Positions 1 to 16,608 of a stretch of 64,000 bases of DNA are shown here, piece by piece. The stretch is from Tetraselmis striata (taxonomy: Eukaryota > Chlorophyta > Chlorodendrophyceae > Chlorodendrales > Chlorodendraceae). Numbering within the stretch: the stretch's first letter is position 1; each line of letters begins with the position of its first letter. Under the pieces are notes generated by a model. That model was not told the origin of the DNA, did no database searches, and was given only the letters and a program-made list of their open reading frames with translations. The position numbers and the translations under genes were made by a program. The stretch spans positions 1 through 64,000 of the forward strand of contig VCJN01000418.1 of the NCBI GenBank assembly GCA_006384855.1, given 5' to 3'.

Positions 1-313
1 CATGCGGTCTGCACACCGCGCACAGCCGCAGCATGCGGTCTGCACACATCAGGGCTCTTGAGCTAGAGCCTGAAGGTAAGATACATATGCCCGATATTAC
101 AGCCCTATGTTATTATTACTATACGGATGGCCGCCGCAGCCGTATCAATTATGCATGTAGCGTCTGAGTCCGGCACATTTCAGTTGCGCATTATTGGATA
201 CTGCTGAGCAGAGGTTAAATTCGTCTATACTGTTTAACCAATTTAAGAACAATTACAACGGTGTTCTCGCGTGTCATTTCTCATAATTACACTTCGACAC
301 TATCGCCACGTTC
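1..313. other. Left edge, no gene seen
   Basis: The first 50 bases hold two copies of a 16-base motif (CATGCGGTCTGCACAC at 1-16 and 33-48). The rest is moderately AT-rich and I see no coding or structural signal before the gypsy integrase frame, which becomes readable at about 290. Confidence 0.5.
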
Positions 314-1416
314 GTGTGCACCTTTACTAAACAAGCCCATGTCATCCCATGCAGCATTCACATAGATGCCCCCCAACTCGCCCGACTCTTTCTCGATAAC
401 ATTTTCCGCCACCACGGCCTTTGTCGCACTATTATTATATCCGACCGCGACCCCCGCTTCACTCCCACCTTTTGGCAAAATTTATTCCGATCACTACGTA
501 CCAAATTAAACATCAGTTTGTCCTACCATCCCCAAACGGACGACCAAACCGAACGCACACACCGTACTATTGAGCAGATCTTGCGCTCCTTCGTGCACCA
601 AAACCACGACGAATGGCTAAACAACCTATCTCTCGCCGAATTCAGCTATAACAACGCCTACCGTTCGGCAATTAAACGCACCCCATTTGAGGCCCGCTAT
701 GGCATGAACCCACTCACACCCGCAAACTTATTATTCCAACCTGTTGATCCTGCCGATCGCATTGACATCGTGCAACGCATACAAGATACCCACGCCCTAA
801 TCACGGAGGAATTAAAACTCGCCGACGCCTGTCAAATCGCTTACGCGAACCGCAAAACCCGCCCCGATGAATTCCACGAAGGCGATCGCGTGTGGCTATC
901 CACACAACACCTTTTGCTCCGCAATCAACCCATTCGGAAATTTCGTCAACGATATATCGGTCCGTATCCCATCGTCCGCAAAATTTCCTCACAAGCCTAC
1001 CAGCTTCGCTTGCCTTCTGCTATGGACTGCCATCCCGTGTTGCACATATCTCGCCTTCTCCACTGTGAATCCCCATACACCCCCGCTGATACCGTCCCTG
1101 GCCGAGTCGAGCCACCGCAAGACGAATTTATCGTCGAAGCTATCCGCGACCATCGCATACACCAACAATCCATGCATAATGCCCGCGGCCCTGCCTTAGT
1201 CTTCTTAGTCCACTGGTCCGGCTACGACGACTCTCACGACTCTTGGGAGCCATACTCTAATCTTAAAAATGTCGATATGCTACACGAATACGCCCGCAAA
1301 ACAACTTCCCTTCGACATATGTTTACTGCAACCCATTATCGTGCTCTGTCCGCAAAATACCCCGCCCGTTTTCCTTTGCGTATCCCTTAGGTCAACTTTT
1401 TGGGGCCGGGATGGAA

Positions 1417-1482
1417 TGTTAGGGTTACCACTATAACCCTACCTGCATACTCATACCCACCATACTCGTAAGCACATGCATG

Positions 1483-1541
<59 letters not shown>

Positions 1542-1913
1542 TCATTTCTGTACTACCCGACATCTGCTCAATGCCCGCACGCCACCAGTACCTATTACAC
1601 GTCTTACAGACGTACGGCCACGTTACGCTCGCATGCTCCTACCAATGCCCGAGGCTGTCTGCAGCAATCCCCGATGACTTCAAGACTATATCGCATCTCC
1701 AAGCCTAGCACCTGCTTGCAACCGGCTGCCATGCCAATAGCTGTATAAAGCCGTGTACATACGCCTCGGTACACTGTAACAATTTCCTTTGCTGCAAACC
1801 TTTTCCTTGCCTATGCTAAAGTCCCTCGCCTAAAGCTTACAACTATGTTATATACACCGCCCATATAAGTCTTGCCCCCCCCCCCCCCCCCCCCCCTCAA
1901 AAATCCGCAACAC
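1417..1913 (+). repeat. 3' LTR of the gypsy fossil (right end approximate)
   Basis: It starts TGTTAGGGTT directly after the polypurine tract. A TATA-like TATAAAGCC lies near 1742. The right end is set at ...AACA near 1913, after a poly-C run of over 20 bases; this end is a guess because the second LTR is not available for comparison. Confidence 0.55.
1484..1540. repeat. (TA)n microsatellite
   Basis: An almost perfect TA dinucleotide run of about 55 bases inside the gypsy LTR. Confidence 0.95.
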
Positions 1914-3265
1914 GCGGGAATTCACCGTTGCGCGGGTATACGGCAATATTATTGGATGCATTCAACCAACCGCAGGTACACTCGATAGCCACTGGGTGCA
2001 TCGTCTTAAATTGGTTAATGTTGGATATTTTGGCGCGGAGATGTGTGTGATACATTGGTAAAACAGCTGCAACAGTGCCCATTTTAGCATTGTAAGCGGG
2101 TTCGGACAAGTACATGTGGCAAACATGTTTGTCAAGTATAGGTGCGAGTTTCCTCCAAATTCGCCGACAGTGGTGTCATGCAACCACCCCGTGTTTTTCA
2201 GTGAGTAAAAACAAGTCTCTGCGCGAGAGGGTACATGAATTTGAGCGCCGCCAGTGTTGAAAAAAATGCTGCAATTGCAGTTTTGGGTTTGTGTGCCAAG
2301 AGGCATATCTTCGTGAAACGTTGTCGGATTGAGGCGTACGAGGTCGCGTTCGAAAGCGCGTGGCAAAAGCGCTTGTAAGGGATAAAGTATACTGTCTGCC
2401 CGGATTTCCGAGCTCAGAATTGCCATTTGCTAACGTTTTAGAAGTATGCGAGCCCCAAAACACGTTTTCAAACTTTGGAGCCCAATGTTAGGCCCCCTAA
2501 CGGGCTCCTAGGTGCAAGCTGTAGTGCCTCAGACCTGAGGCCACTAAAGGTATCAGGTAAACAATCAACTCTTCATTAAAGCGTTTCCCCAAATTAGCAG
2601 GCATTGTCTTGCTCGCGATAAGTAGAAATTTATGCGATTTCGCAGTTGTCGGTGCTGTGGCACAATGCCTATCTTTCCTCCAACACCTCCTGCGCTGCAT
2701 TGTGGCAGTATTGCATCGAAAGGACTTTGATATGGGCTATCCACATGGTGAAGCCTGGGTCATATAGCTCGTCGCGTGATATGCTACCAATGGATTGCAA
2801 TTTTAGGCCCTTCCGAGCACTAACAAAACTGTAGGGGTAGTGGTGCGTCCACGGCTGCGATGCCACGTCATCACCCAAATGGCACGACACTCCCATAGTT
2901 CATTTATTTATTTATCATCACATTATCCGTACGTAAAAGCTCGGAGGCGTGCGCAACCCCATGAAGCTGAAACGTGTGCAATCGTGATAGCAATTTCTGC
3001 TGAAAAGCGGGATTCTTTCATTGTGAGCGGAAAAATAGCACTACATGAAACAATGCATCAACGCGACATTTCAGAGGGTGCGCTGCAACCAAGGTCATGG
3101 AAGCTAAGCTTCGGTATAGGTTAAAGACTATACCATACATGGTTTGGCTGTATGTTAGTGCACAAAGATGCGCCCACATGCAGATTCGTGTAGGGCTAAA
3201 CTTTTGTGAGAGATTGTATTTATGCTACTCGTTTGGCACGACAACGTAGTCGAAAATAGGAGCAC
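1914..3265. other. Intergenic, weak open frames on the minus strand
   Basis: The minus strand has an open frame of 154 codons (2426-1962) and shorter ones at 2896-2497. Their translations contain Cys/His pairs but match no family I recognise, and no splice pattern ties them together. They could be remnants of a transposon gene. No RNA gene or repeat is evident. Confidence 0.3.
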
Positions 3266-3503
3266 AAGGTACATTGTCGAGCAGCCGTCGCGTATGCAAG
3301 AGGTCCCGGGTTCGATTCCTGGTCGATGTATTTCGACAATATATCGGCCCGGCGCGTCCCTGGTTTACTCGGTTGATGCATTAGCCCTTCGGGGTTCGAA
3401 TGCGGCACAATGGTCTAACTGCCAGACCTACGACTGCAGTTGGCGCAAGATGTAAAGTGCTGGGGCGGCTTCGGGCGATGTCCCGGGGCGATATTTACTT
3501 CAC
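3266..3503 (+). mobile_element. tRNA-derived SINE, copy 1
   Basis: The head resembles a tRNA: an RNA polymerase III B box GGTTCGATTCC at 3309-3319 sits in a T-arm-like context (CCCGGGTTCGATTCCTGG). A body of about 180 bases follows, containing GGTTGATGCATTAGCCCTTC and GTGCTGGGGCGGCTTCGG. The same head and body occur inverted at 15752-16010, which defines a dispersed family. The D-arm side is degraded, so this is unlikely to be a working tRNA gene. Confidence 0.7.
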
Positions 3504-5595
3504 TAATAGCAGCACGAGGTATAATACTACATAAATATATCATCTATCAATGTGGAACAAGGAGAACACAATTTACGGGGTTCCGCTCTCCATATGGCAG
3601 CTACACATCAGGCGACGACGAGCCTTTATTCATCCTGCACATATTAATGGCCAGTCCGCCAGTGAACCAATGCTCTACGCGCTGTCGGAGACACTGAGGG
3701 CGAGACTGATGGCAATCTCATCAGTCCCGGTCCAGACCCAGGAACATGATTGTCCTACCCCGTGCACAGCCCCAACACCGCAAGCCAGACATGCTGCGAG
3801 CGGTCAACCCGGCCGCGGCAGATCCATGAAGGTCTCCATCTTTGCCGGGACAGAGATGTTCCGAGTGATGGAAGAATAGTCCTATGTACTCACACGCGCA
3901 TGCCGGATCGGCTCAAGATGTAGTGATCCCTCTGTGCAGTAGTGTGTGGGTACAACCGGTTTTCACCAGGCATCTTCACAAGCTGTTGAGGGGCCACAGA
4001 GAACTGAGCCGGGACCCGCCTCGGGTAGGCAACCATAACATTGATCAGCCATCAGTTTTCCCCAACCGGCTGATGTAATTCAGCGGCTGCTAGCTCGCGA
4101 CACTGCCAGCAGGATTTGTCAAATTGGTGTACAGCATCATCGGTGTAGTGCGATTTGACGTACCCGCCCCCCCCCCCCCCCCCCAATCTCTTTCCACCCC
4201 CATTCAGCACAGCGCCAATTATGCTACCTTCCAAGGTGAAAACCCCGCCGTCCCATCTTCAGTGTAGGACGTTTATACAAAAACAAAGTTTCAAATGCGT
4301 GAATTTGTTGTCATGCAGGAGCTACCTGTTGCGCCTGAAGCTCCTGCGGCCCTTTAGGCCGCAGACGCTGCCTTTTCTGCCGAGCATCCTTATGTTGCAC
4401 CTGCACAGGCGCCTGCCAAGGATGCTGCCCCATTGAAGATGCCGCAGCTACCAAGGTGCGTGGCGGACTTGCAAGCGGTTACGCTGTTGACACGAACTCA
4501 CCTTTACAATACCCCCCCCCCCCCCCCCCCCCCGCTCGCACACACACAAACTCTCATCGCTCACTATCGTGTTGCATCAGCTGTGGCTGCAGGAAGTATC
4601 TGCTGCCCCTCCCGAGGAGACGGCCACAAGGGATGCCGCTGCGGCAGTCCAATTGGCGGCCGAGGTGGTTAGCACAGGCACTCAGGTCGCCGGTGCATTG
4701 GCGCAGCCGGCATTTACTATGGCACTTGCGGCAACAGAGGGAAGTGCATTTGTTGGTGGTGGTGGATGCTGTCAACAGCCGCTTGTGATAATAGTTCCAA
4801 CATGCTTACGTTGTTTACAAGCATGTCAGTCATGGCTGCTGGGGAGACGTGCTGTCCCTCCTAAGGAGGCGGCCACAAGTGGAGCCACTGCAGCTGCCAA
4901 ATCGGTGACAAGAGGTGGTCAGCGTGGGCACCCGGGCCGCGTTCAACGTTCACACATCCCGACTCACCCCCCGCGCTGCGACTATCCCTATCCACGTTTG
5001 CCTTCAACTCCCTGTTCAACCTCACATCCATACTTGCTCTAGTAGTTGCGGCAACGACTAAGCAATTGTGCCAAAAACCTGTACATTGAACCATCTGTAC
5101 CGAGACGGTCGATTTGTGTCCCACGCATGCACATGTTCTCATGGTCATGCTGGGCGGCCCTTGATAAACCGATACCTCACCTAAACAGCTAAAATGGCAG
5201 CGCATAGGAGCAAATGTAACACTGCAAGTTCGCTTTCGCACACCGTATTTACAGCAACCCTGTGGACGGCTGACTCCGGAGCCCGCCCTAGTGCCTGAAG
5301 GGGATCAGAGAGTCATACAGAAGAAAAAAGATCACCTAGTGCACTACAAGTCTCTACCAACGTCACAAGTCCGTGCACCAAAAAAATGAGGTTCGGCGAT
5401 AGGGACTGGTTTCAAGGTTTCAATGTGAAAGACAGGTCGGGGAATTGTAGATGTGCTCATGAGTCACAGCAGATGTTGTCAGCAGACGTGTGTATAGTCG
5501 CAGCATGAATACATTATGACAAGCACTGCACATGTGCTGCATGGCGGATTTCCAAACGAAATACTCAACGCAGGAGCTATTCCACAGCATATTCA
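3504..5595. other. Intergenic region with poly-C tracts and possible Ala/Pro-rich exons
   Basis: This stretch separates the SINE from the 3' end of the FAD monooxygenase gene. It holds poly-C tracts near 4166 and 4511. On the plus strand two Ala/Pro/Glu-rich segments (about 4353-4455 and 4593-4662) are bounded by plausible AG and GT dinucleotides, and a related segment follows at about 4852-4910. I cannot find a start, a stop or consistent phases, so no gene is called. Confidence 0.35.
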
Positions 5596-11233
<5,638 letters not shown>

Positions 11234-11745
11234 CTGTGCCTGACCTACGCCCTGGTTGTGCCCTCTAGAAGCGTGCTATTCGCGGCCCTACTGACCTGGC
11301 TGCGCGCCCCTCGTGTGTTGGCGCCATCTGGTTGTCGGCAATAATAACGGCCTCGGCGCCGGGCGCGAGGCGCAACGGATTATTTAGCGGCTACCCCTGC
11401 CTGGAGTTGAGTTCGACCGAGACGGGAAAATAGTTTTTGTCGGCGAGGGCGGCCACAGCGCGCGTGCACATACCTCATCACTCCGGTACGGCACGAACAC
11501 GCCACTGTTGGAAATTCCGTCACTGGCCTTTAATTAGTCTTGCGAAATGCTGCGGCAATTTGCTTGATGACTATAACGGAGCGCCTACCCAGGGCTTTCC
11601 GTGGATTGCTGCCCAAACGGCCGTCGTAGAGACGCTGCAAGGGTTTCACTGGTGCCAGTCCTGTCCCGGGGGCGAAAAAACAAACACGCCACTGAACGCA
11701 GGCGCGGCGGCCTGATAATGCAGGGCGGAGCAACATATCGCGCTA
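11234..11745. other. 5' flank of the monooxygenase gene
   Basis: About 500 bases between the monooxygenase start codon and the palindrome-bearing element. It must hold the promoter and 5' leader of the gene. I see no clear TATA box, repeat or other gene. Confidence 0.4.
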
Positions 11746-11802
11746 TATGTTATTAAGACCCATGTACGAAAATGCCCTATGTATGTTAAGACCATATGAA
11801 AA

Positions 11803-12125
11803 CGTGACACATGTGCACATGTGTCGCCACACGTCGTGCACAAATGTCAACTGAGGACACATATGCACATGTAGTGTCATGTTGCCTTTGCAACGTGTGC
11901 ACATGTGTTGCCTCATGGCACATCTGCATATGTGTCAAGATCAAAACGACACATATGCGCATGTGCTAGCACATGTACACATATGTCATTTTTCCGGCCG
12001 ATCACGACACTTCTGCACATGAGGCATGAACAGTATGGCTCATGTGCATATGTGTAGCCCGACACGTGACACATGTACACATGTGTCATTTTCGAGTGTG
12101 ACATAAGACACATATGAATATATGT
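11803..12125. repeat. Left subterminal palindrome array
   Basis: Around ten variants of ACACATGTGCACATGTGT (each self-complementary or nearly so), often preceded by TG or GC and separated by short unrelated spacers. Confidence 0.8.
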
Positions 12126-12365
12126 TCATTTTTGTCCGCGGAATTCGAGCGTGGGGTTCTAATTTAGAATTATTGAAATAAAAATATTCCGGAAGGCACA
12201 AATTAATTATTTAAGCATGGCGGCCACTCGTTTGATGCCCTTAAAATGTATATATTAAGGCATTGCAAAGCAACTTCAGCCAGCAATGTACAAAAGGATG
12301 TTGTCTGCATTTAGACAATGGCAAAGTAAGTGTTGGCAGGTGTCATATCATTACATTGCTGCGCA

Positions 12366-13130
12366 CTACTTTAGGACACGGACATGGGTCAGAACTTGGC
12401 TAGTTGAAGCACCCTCGTCGTAAATGTTCTCACATTTATTGTTGCCATTGTGACACCGGGAATTCCATTTCTTGCGTGCTTTGCGGCATGCACATACATT
12501 GGTTCTGCACGGACCCTTGCAACTAAACCTCAACATACCCTGGCCATCAAATAGGGATACATAAGCCGAAGCATTGCGCACTGATATTGGTTTCCAGTTG
12601 GCTTTCTCTCGCCATTTTTTCAAGCACACCCTGCAGCCCGTGTTGCGCTGGGACACTGTCACGCACAGGATCAATATCCCCGTGGCCAAGATATGGCTTT
12701 ATGACTCCAGCCTTGGTCGCAAGCCTGCAATGGCCATGCTCGGTCACCTGAAACACTAGTTCAAAGCCATGATATGTGACACACCCAATAAATCAAAATT
12801 ACAAGCACATAGTACGTAGGCAATGCCATACCAAAAATACATTTACATATTCACATGGCTTGTTACCTTGATGACGATGCACACCAAGCATTGTGCATCT
12901 GGCTTGGAGCGGTCGACGCTTGGAATTGGGATACGGACGACATCGCCAACCAATGGTGCTGGCCCATGACGAGCAGCCACTCTGGTCCGCATTGCTATGG
13001 TTTGCTTGGCCTGAACGTCGGCACACCTAGACCTGATGGCTTGGCCCTCAAGCGTGTCTGCGACGTCTGGGTCTAATTGGACAGACCGCTCCCGTAACTC
13101 AGAGCGCGCCCAACAGAACGTCAAACACAA
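12366..13130 (-). pseudogene. Ginger/KRBA2-type transposase C-terminal tail
   Basis: Recognised from memory of the C-terminal part of Ginger transposases and their KRBA2-like relatives. A segment VGDVVRIPIPSVDRSKPDA (ends at a GT donor near 12867) is followed after an intron by an exon starting near 12750 that reads VTEHGHCRLATKAGVIKPYL. The last part, in another frame, reads GQGMLRFSCKGPCRTNVCA then CRKARKKWNSRCH, the cysteine-rich motif of this family. The frame change near 12590 means either a short extra intron or a frameshift. The DDE integrase core expected upstream is not visible; a CHAT-like segment takes its place in the same frame. Confidence 0.5.
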
Positions 13131-15276
13131 ACGCCCAAAGAATGCGCGGCTGAAGGCGCTCACTACGCTGCCGTATGCATCCATCTCCACGGACACCTCC
13201 TCATGTTTGTACACCCAGCACACCACGCCGGCGACGCCGCAACACCTCCGCCAGCCCCATCCCGCCCTTCGCGTCCACGTACACGCCCTGCCCGGCACCA
13301 GCTCGGAGCGTCAGGCGTTGCGACGTTGAAGAAGCACATGTTATGGCAAACATCACATCGCCGCGGCGCAAAAGTAGCACACCAAACTCTGCTTAGGAGC
13401 CAATGTTGTGCCATCAATGGTGCTGACGGATGGGTGGATACATTTTTTATTTTCTTTTCATCATTTGACATTCTCATACATATGCTATGGGTGCACACAC
13501 AGTATTGATAACACGGGGAATATGAACCTGCCTTGCGTGCCACGTCAAATCTATACGTAACAGTAGCGGGACTATAGGGAGTGCTCTTAGATAGCTTGCA
13601 TAACTTGAGGCTTACAACAAGAATCTTATGGGTGAGTTGGCACCCGTACTTCTAATATCAGGTATAATATTTCATGTCAATACGTTTTTGCATCAAGTAC
13701 GACAGAAAAGCCAACAGTCATGATGGCATGCTGTCAAGCGTGCGGCATAGCGTGCACCGCAAAGGCGATTGCGATGCGGACGGCGGCAAGCCCGGGAGGA
13801 GCAACCTGGCAGGTGCTGCCAACGGAGTAGGTGCACTCCGCGATCTCCTCTTGGGTTGCCACGACGCCGGCCTCCACGTTACCGCCGCCCAGACGCAGCG
13901 GCCCCAAAGATAGGCCGCCGGTGCTGCCGTCCCCTGTATCCACGGCGGGGCAGACAAAGTACAACAGAGTGGGTTGGAGCTGCGCCATGGCGTCACGGAG
14001 CGCTGTCAGCGTGGGGTTCCACTCAACATGCACCTCCACCTGCGCCCACGCCCCAAGCGCAGAGTTAGGCAAGCCGCCGTCGGGTCGAGCACAGCGATGA
14101 GAGGCAGCAACATGCAGGAACCCCCCCCCCCCCCCCCCCCACCCCCAACACACACAAAAGCCCTAAGCACAGCTGCCTTGGCTCACTGGAGGGACAGTCA
14201 CATACTCCCAGGCGGACGCACCGCAGCCTTGTACGCTTCGCCACTGAGAGCCACGAGGTCGCTTAGCACGCCGCATCCGCTGCGGAAGCTCAGCGTCTGG
14301 CCTTGACTGGAACCGCACACCACAACAAGGGATGCGCGCCACCTCTGTCTTCGCGTTCGACCCCCACTCATTGGCGCCTGCGGCCCCGAGCTCGGCGGGG
14401 GCCGCCGCTGCTTGCAACGTGTCTCGTCGCTCGTCTGCCTGCGGGTCCAGCTGCTGAGCATCGACAGCATGGTCAGAGCAGACCAGAAGGGGAGACATGT
14501 TGCCAGCTCACATGAAGGGGGGGGGGGGGGGGGGGGCAGGACATGCTCATTCTCCGCCTCAGCCGCCGCCACCGCCAGCCATATTGCTTCCTCTTCGGGC
14601 GTTAGGCTCGCGCCAGGGCCCGGCCCTGATGCGGACGGGGGCACTGGCCTCTTGACCAATACTTGACCCCCGCCACGAGTGAGAAGTTCGAATTTTGTCG
14701 CAGTAGGGGCTGCCTTCTTCCTTTCCTGAAACCAAAGCAACACCGTCGAGGAGGGAAGTAAGACCATATCTAAAGCATACCATATTGTTCAACTGTGTCA
14801 GGGATCATGAGAGATAGAGGAAGGAGACGACGAGAGAGGGCGGCGGGGAGCAGGGGTGGAGATCGGGGGCATCGTAGTCCAAGATCGCGCGAGGCAGGAA
14901 CGCCATTGTCATTAATATGTTCGGTTGGTCGGTACAGGGAGGCGAGGGACAGAGGGACTGCTAGGAGAACGACAGAGAGCCGGGGTGGGGGGGTAGGGGG
15001 GGGGGGGGGGGTTGTTCTAGCCCAGCATCGCAAGGCGAGAGCGGCCATGGGCAACGTGGAGTAGGGGCGAGTGGCGGACGGCGGCCGCGGCGGCTTCTCA
15101 GCGGCGGCGGCGGCGGGGTGGCGTTGGCGGCTTACCTCCGATCGTACCTCAAGGGTGTCGTATATGCGCAAGCACTCCGGAGCTTGTGCGGACTCCGACT
15201 CGAATAATAGTGTCATGTTCTTCGCTTTGCTGGCCGAACCGCCGCCCGCGCGCCCGCCGCCTGGTTCGGCAGCCAC
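13131..15276 (-). pseudogene. CHAT-like (caspase-fold) protein, probably decayed, inside the TIR element
   Basis: Begins at 15276 with MAAEPGGGRAGGG; exon 1 ends at a strong donor (GAG|gtaagc, 15136), exon 2 starts at 14725 after TTTCAG, and another exon starts at 14039 after GCGCAG. Segments such as SLVVVCGSSQGQTLSF, LRDAMAQLQPTLLYFVCPA and GVAGVVCWVYKHEEVS...AFSRAFFGRL (about 13240-13150) follow the order of CHAT peptidase-like domains: a strand before the His region, then the 'GV..VV.W' strand and the closing helix. Two frame conflicts (near 14360 and 13245) suggest decay or unrecognised small introns. The family call is from motif shape only. The last segment continues in frame into the transposase tail. 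Confidence 0.35.
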
Positions 15277-15399
15277 CCCTGAACAACTTGCGCCGGCGGT
15301 TTATCGCCCCTCCGCAGGGTCGCTACTTATCTCGTTTTTCACGGATAAGATACGAGTGACGACCCTGTCCATATGCGTAGAAAGCACAATGGACGCGGG

Positions 15400-15605
15400 T
15401 AACCCATATGCACATGTGTATCGATAAATACGGCGCATGTTTACATGTGTCGTCATCAGCCGGAAATATACCCCATGTGGACATGTGAAAACACAAATGT
15501 ACACGTGTCAACTCCGGAGTTGACACAGGTGTATATGTGTCATCGTACAACAAATGTGCACATGTGTCAAAAAAACACACTGACACATGTGCACATTTGT
15601 CACGT
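15400..15605. repeat. Right subterminal palindrome array
   Basis: About seven copies of the same CACATGTGCACATGTG-type palindrome as at 11803-12125, lying just inside the right terminal inverted repeat. Confidence 0.8.
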
Positions 15606-15751
15606 TTTCATATGGGTCTTAACATATATACATCGCGGATACCGCCGCTCATTACTATTAGTAGTGAATAATAATGGTAGGATTACGAGTACACAAGGGC
15701 GTTCAAAGAAATAAAATCAAGGCTTTTCAAATGAACCGGTACCGGTACTGG

Positions 15752-16010
15752 TAAACGTGAAGATAAGTTCGCCCCGGAACGTCGGCCGAAGCCGCCCCAG
15801 CACTTGAGCTCTTGCGCCAACTACAGCCGTGGGTCTAGCATAGCCCGTAGACCATTGCCTCATTCGAATCCCGAAGGGCTAATGCATCAACCGGGGAAAC
15901 CCATGACACGCTGGGACGATATTGCCGAAAATGCATCGGCCAGGAATCGATACCCGGACCTCTCACGTACGAGACGACTGCTCAACCGAGCGGACAAGGG
16001 ATGTACCTCG
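15752..16010 (-). mobile_element. tRNA-derived SINE, copy 2
   Basis: Read on the minus strand, the head contains a D-arm-like GCTCGGTTGAGC, an anticodon-arm-like stretch and a T-arm/B box TATCGATTCCTGG. It is followed by the body shared with 3266-3503 (GGTTGATGCATTAGCCCTTC, GTTGGCGCAAGA, GTGCTGGGGCGGCTTCGG). The tRNA-like folds are better preserved here than in copy 1. Confidence 0.75.
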
Positions 16011-16014
16011 CGTA

Positions 16015-16608
16015 CGCTGATCACGTGGCACGTTGCTATGGGGCGGGCGACTCCAATCACGCCGGACACGAGTGGGCGGCACATGGCCTTTCCGACGTTT
16101 GCCACGACGTGAAGTCCGCCTTGGGCGTGGGTGTCCAGATCCTCACGGACCCGTCGGTGCTTGTTTCTCTTCCAAAGGGCAGCGACGGCCGGCCGGCGGA
16201 TGTTGGGCTTTTTGGGTATGGTGGTATCCGCGGGAACACGGTTGCTGTCGATACCACCATTGCCCCTATCCTCGGCGTGTCAAGCTCGAATCCAACGAAT
16301 GCATTGCGGGCTGCAAAGCGCCACAAAATCCAAAAGTATGACGAGGGTGTCCGAAACGCTGCCGGCATGCTTCGCTTTGTTCCTGTCGCCGTTTTCGAGT
16401 TCGGCTCGTTGGCCCCGCACGCTAGGGCCTTCTTGGTGGAGCTCGCAAAAGCTAGCCAGACACACAGGCCAAAAAAATCGGCCAGCTCTTGTCTGCGTGG
16501 CGCCGCCATTTCTCCTTGCTCATCAACATGGCACATGCAGACAACGTACTTGGCGGGGTCGCGGCCGCGCGCGGCACGTGATGGTGCTCCTGCGTCTGCG
16601 TTGCGTCG
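16015..16608 (+). mobile_element. Non-LTR retrotransposon (LINE) remnant: C-terminal endonuclease-like region
   Basis: The frame reads DHVARCYGAGDSNHAGHEW, then GRPADVGLFGYGG, VAVDTTIAPILGVSSS, ALRAAKRHKIQKYDEG and FVPVAVFEFGSLAPHA. This follows the restriction-like (PD-(D/E)XK-shaped) C-terminal region of many algal and protist LINE-like reverse transcriptases, as I remember them. After an A7 run near 16470 the match continues in another frame as WRRHFSLLINMAHADNVLGG to a stop near 16608, so at least one frameshift is present. No reverse transcriptase core is in the window here. Confidence 0.55.

Larger units (their letters stand above)
290..1915 (+). mobile_element. Ty3/gypsy chromovirus fossil: 3' part of pol plus 3' LTR
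   Basis: A frame of about 360 codons (to 1390) carries the second half of a gypsy integrase: SDRDPRFT, a YHPQTDDQTER motif and the ELSYNNA-like segment seen in Ty3/gypsy. It ends in a chromodomain (residues about 275-325 of the frame; LVHWSGYDDSHDSWEP), the mark of chromoviruses, which use it to target insertion. A purine-rich tract (GGGGCCGGGATGGAA, about 1401-1415) precedes a TGTTAGGGTT LTR start at 1417. The LTR holds a (TA)n run, a TATA-like box near 1742 and a poly-C tract, and probably ends near 1913. Gag, protease and reverse transcriptase are not in the window, so this is an incomplete copy. Age is unclear because the 5' LTR is absent. Confidence 0.85.
11749..15637. mobile_element. 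TIR element with subterminal 18-bp palindrome arrays
   Basis: The sequence at 11779-11824 and the reverse complement of 15581-15633 match over about 45 bases (core TGTTAAGAC, CATATGAAAACGTGACA, ATGTGCACATGTGTC) with few differences. Just inside each end lies an array of ACACATGTGCACATGTGT-like palindromes (left about 11803-12125, right about 15400-15600), spaced 30-60 bases. Known DNA transposons often have such subterminal repeats as transposase binding sites. The contents read on the minus strand: a CHAT-like frame, then a cysteine-rich Ginger/KRBA2-type tail. A partial extra copy of the terminal motif at 11749-11775 makes the exact left end uncertain. I cannot see a clean target duplication. 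Confidence 0.65.

Noticed and set aside
1962-2426. A 154-codon minus-strand frame with several Cys residues
   Set aside because: No recognisable motif, no splice partner, and it ends close to an LTR; it could be chance.
3280-3330. A tRNA gene, from the good T-arm and B box
   Set aside because: The D arm and acceptor stem do not close, and the same head plus body recurs elsewhere, so it is a SINE head.
4353-4910. Ala/Pro/Glu-rich segments with AG/GT borders as exons of a gene
   Set aside because: One segment is closed by an in-frame stop upstream, and no start, stop or consistent phase could be found.
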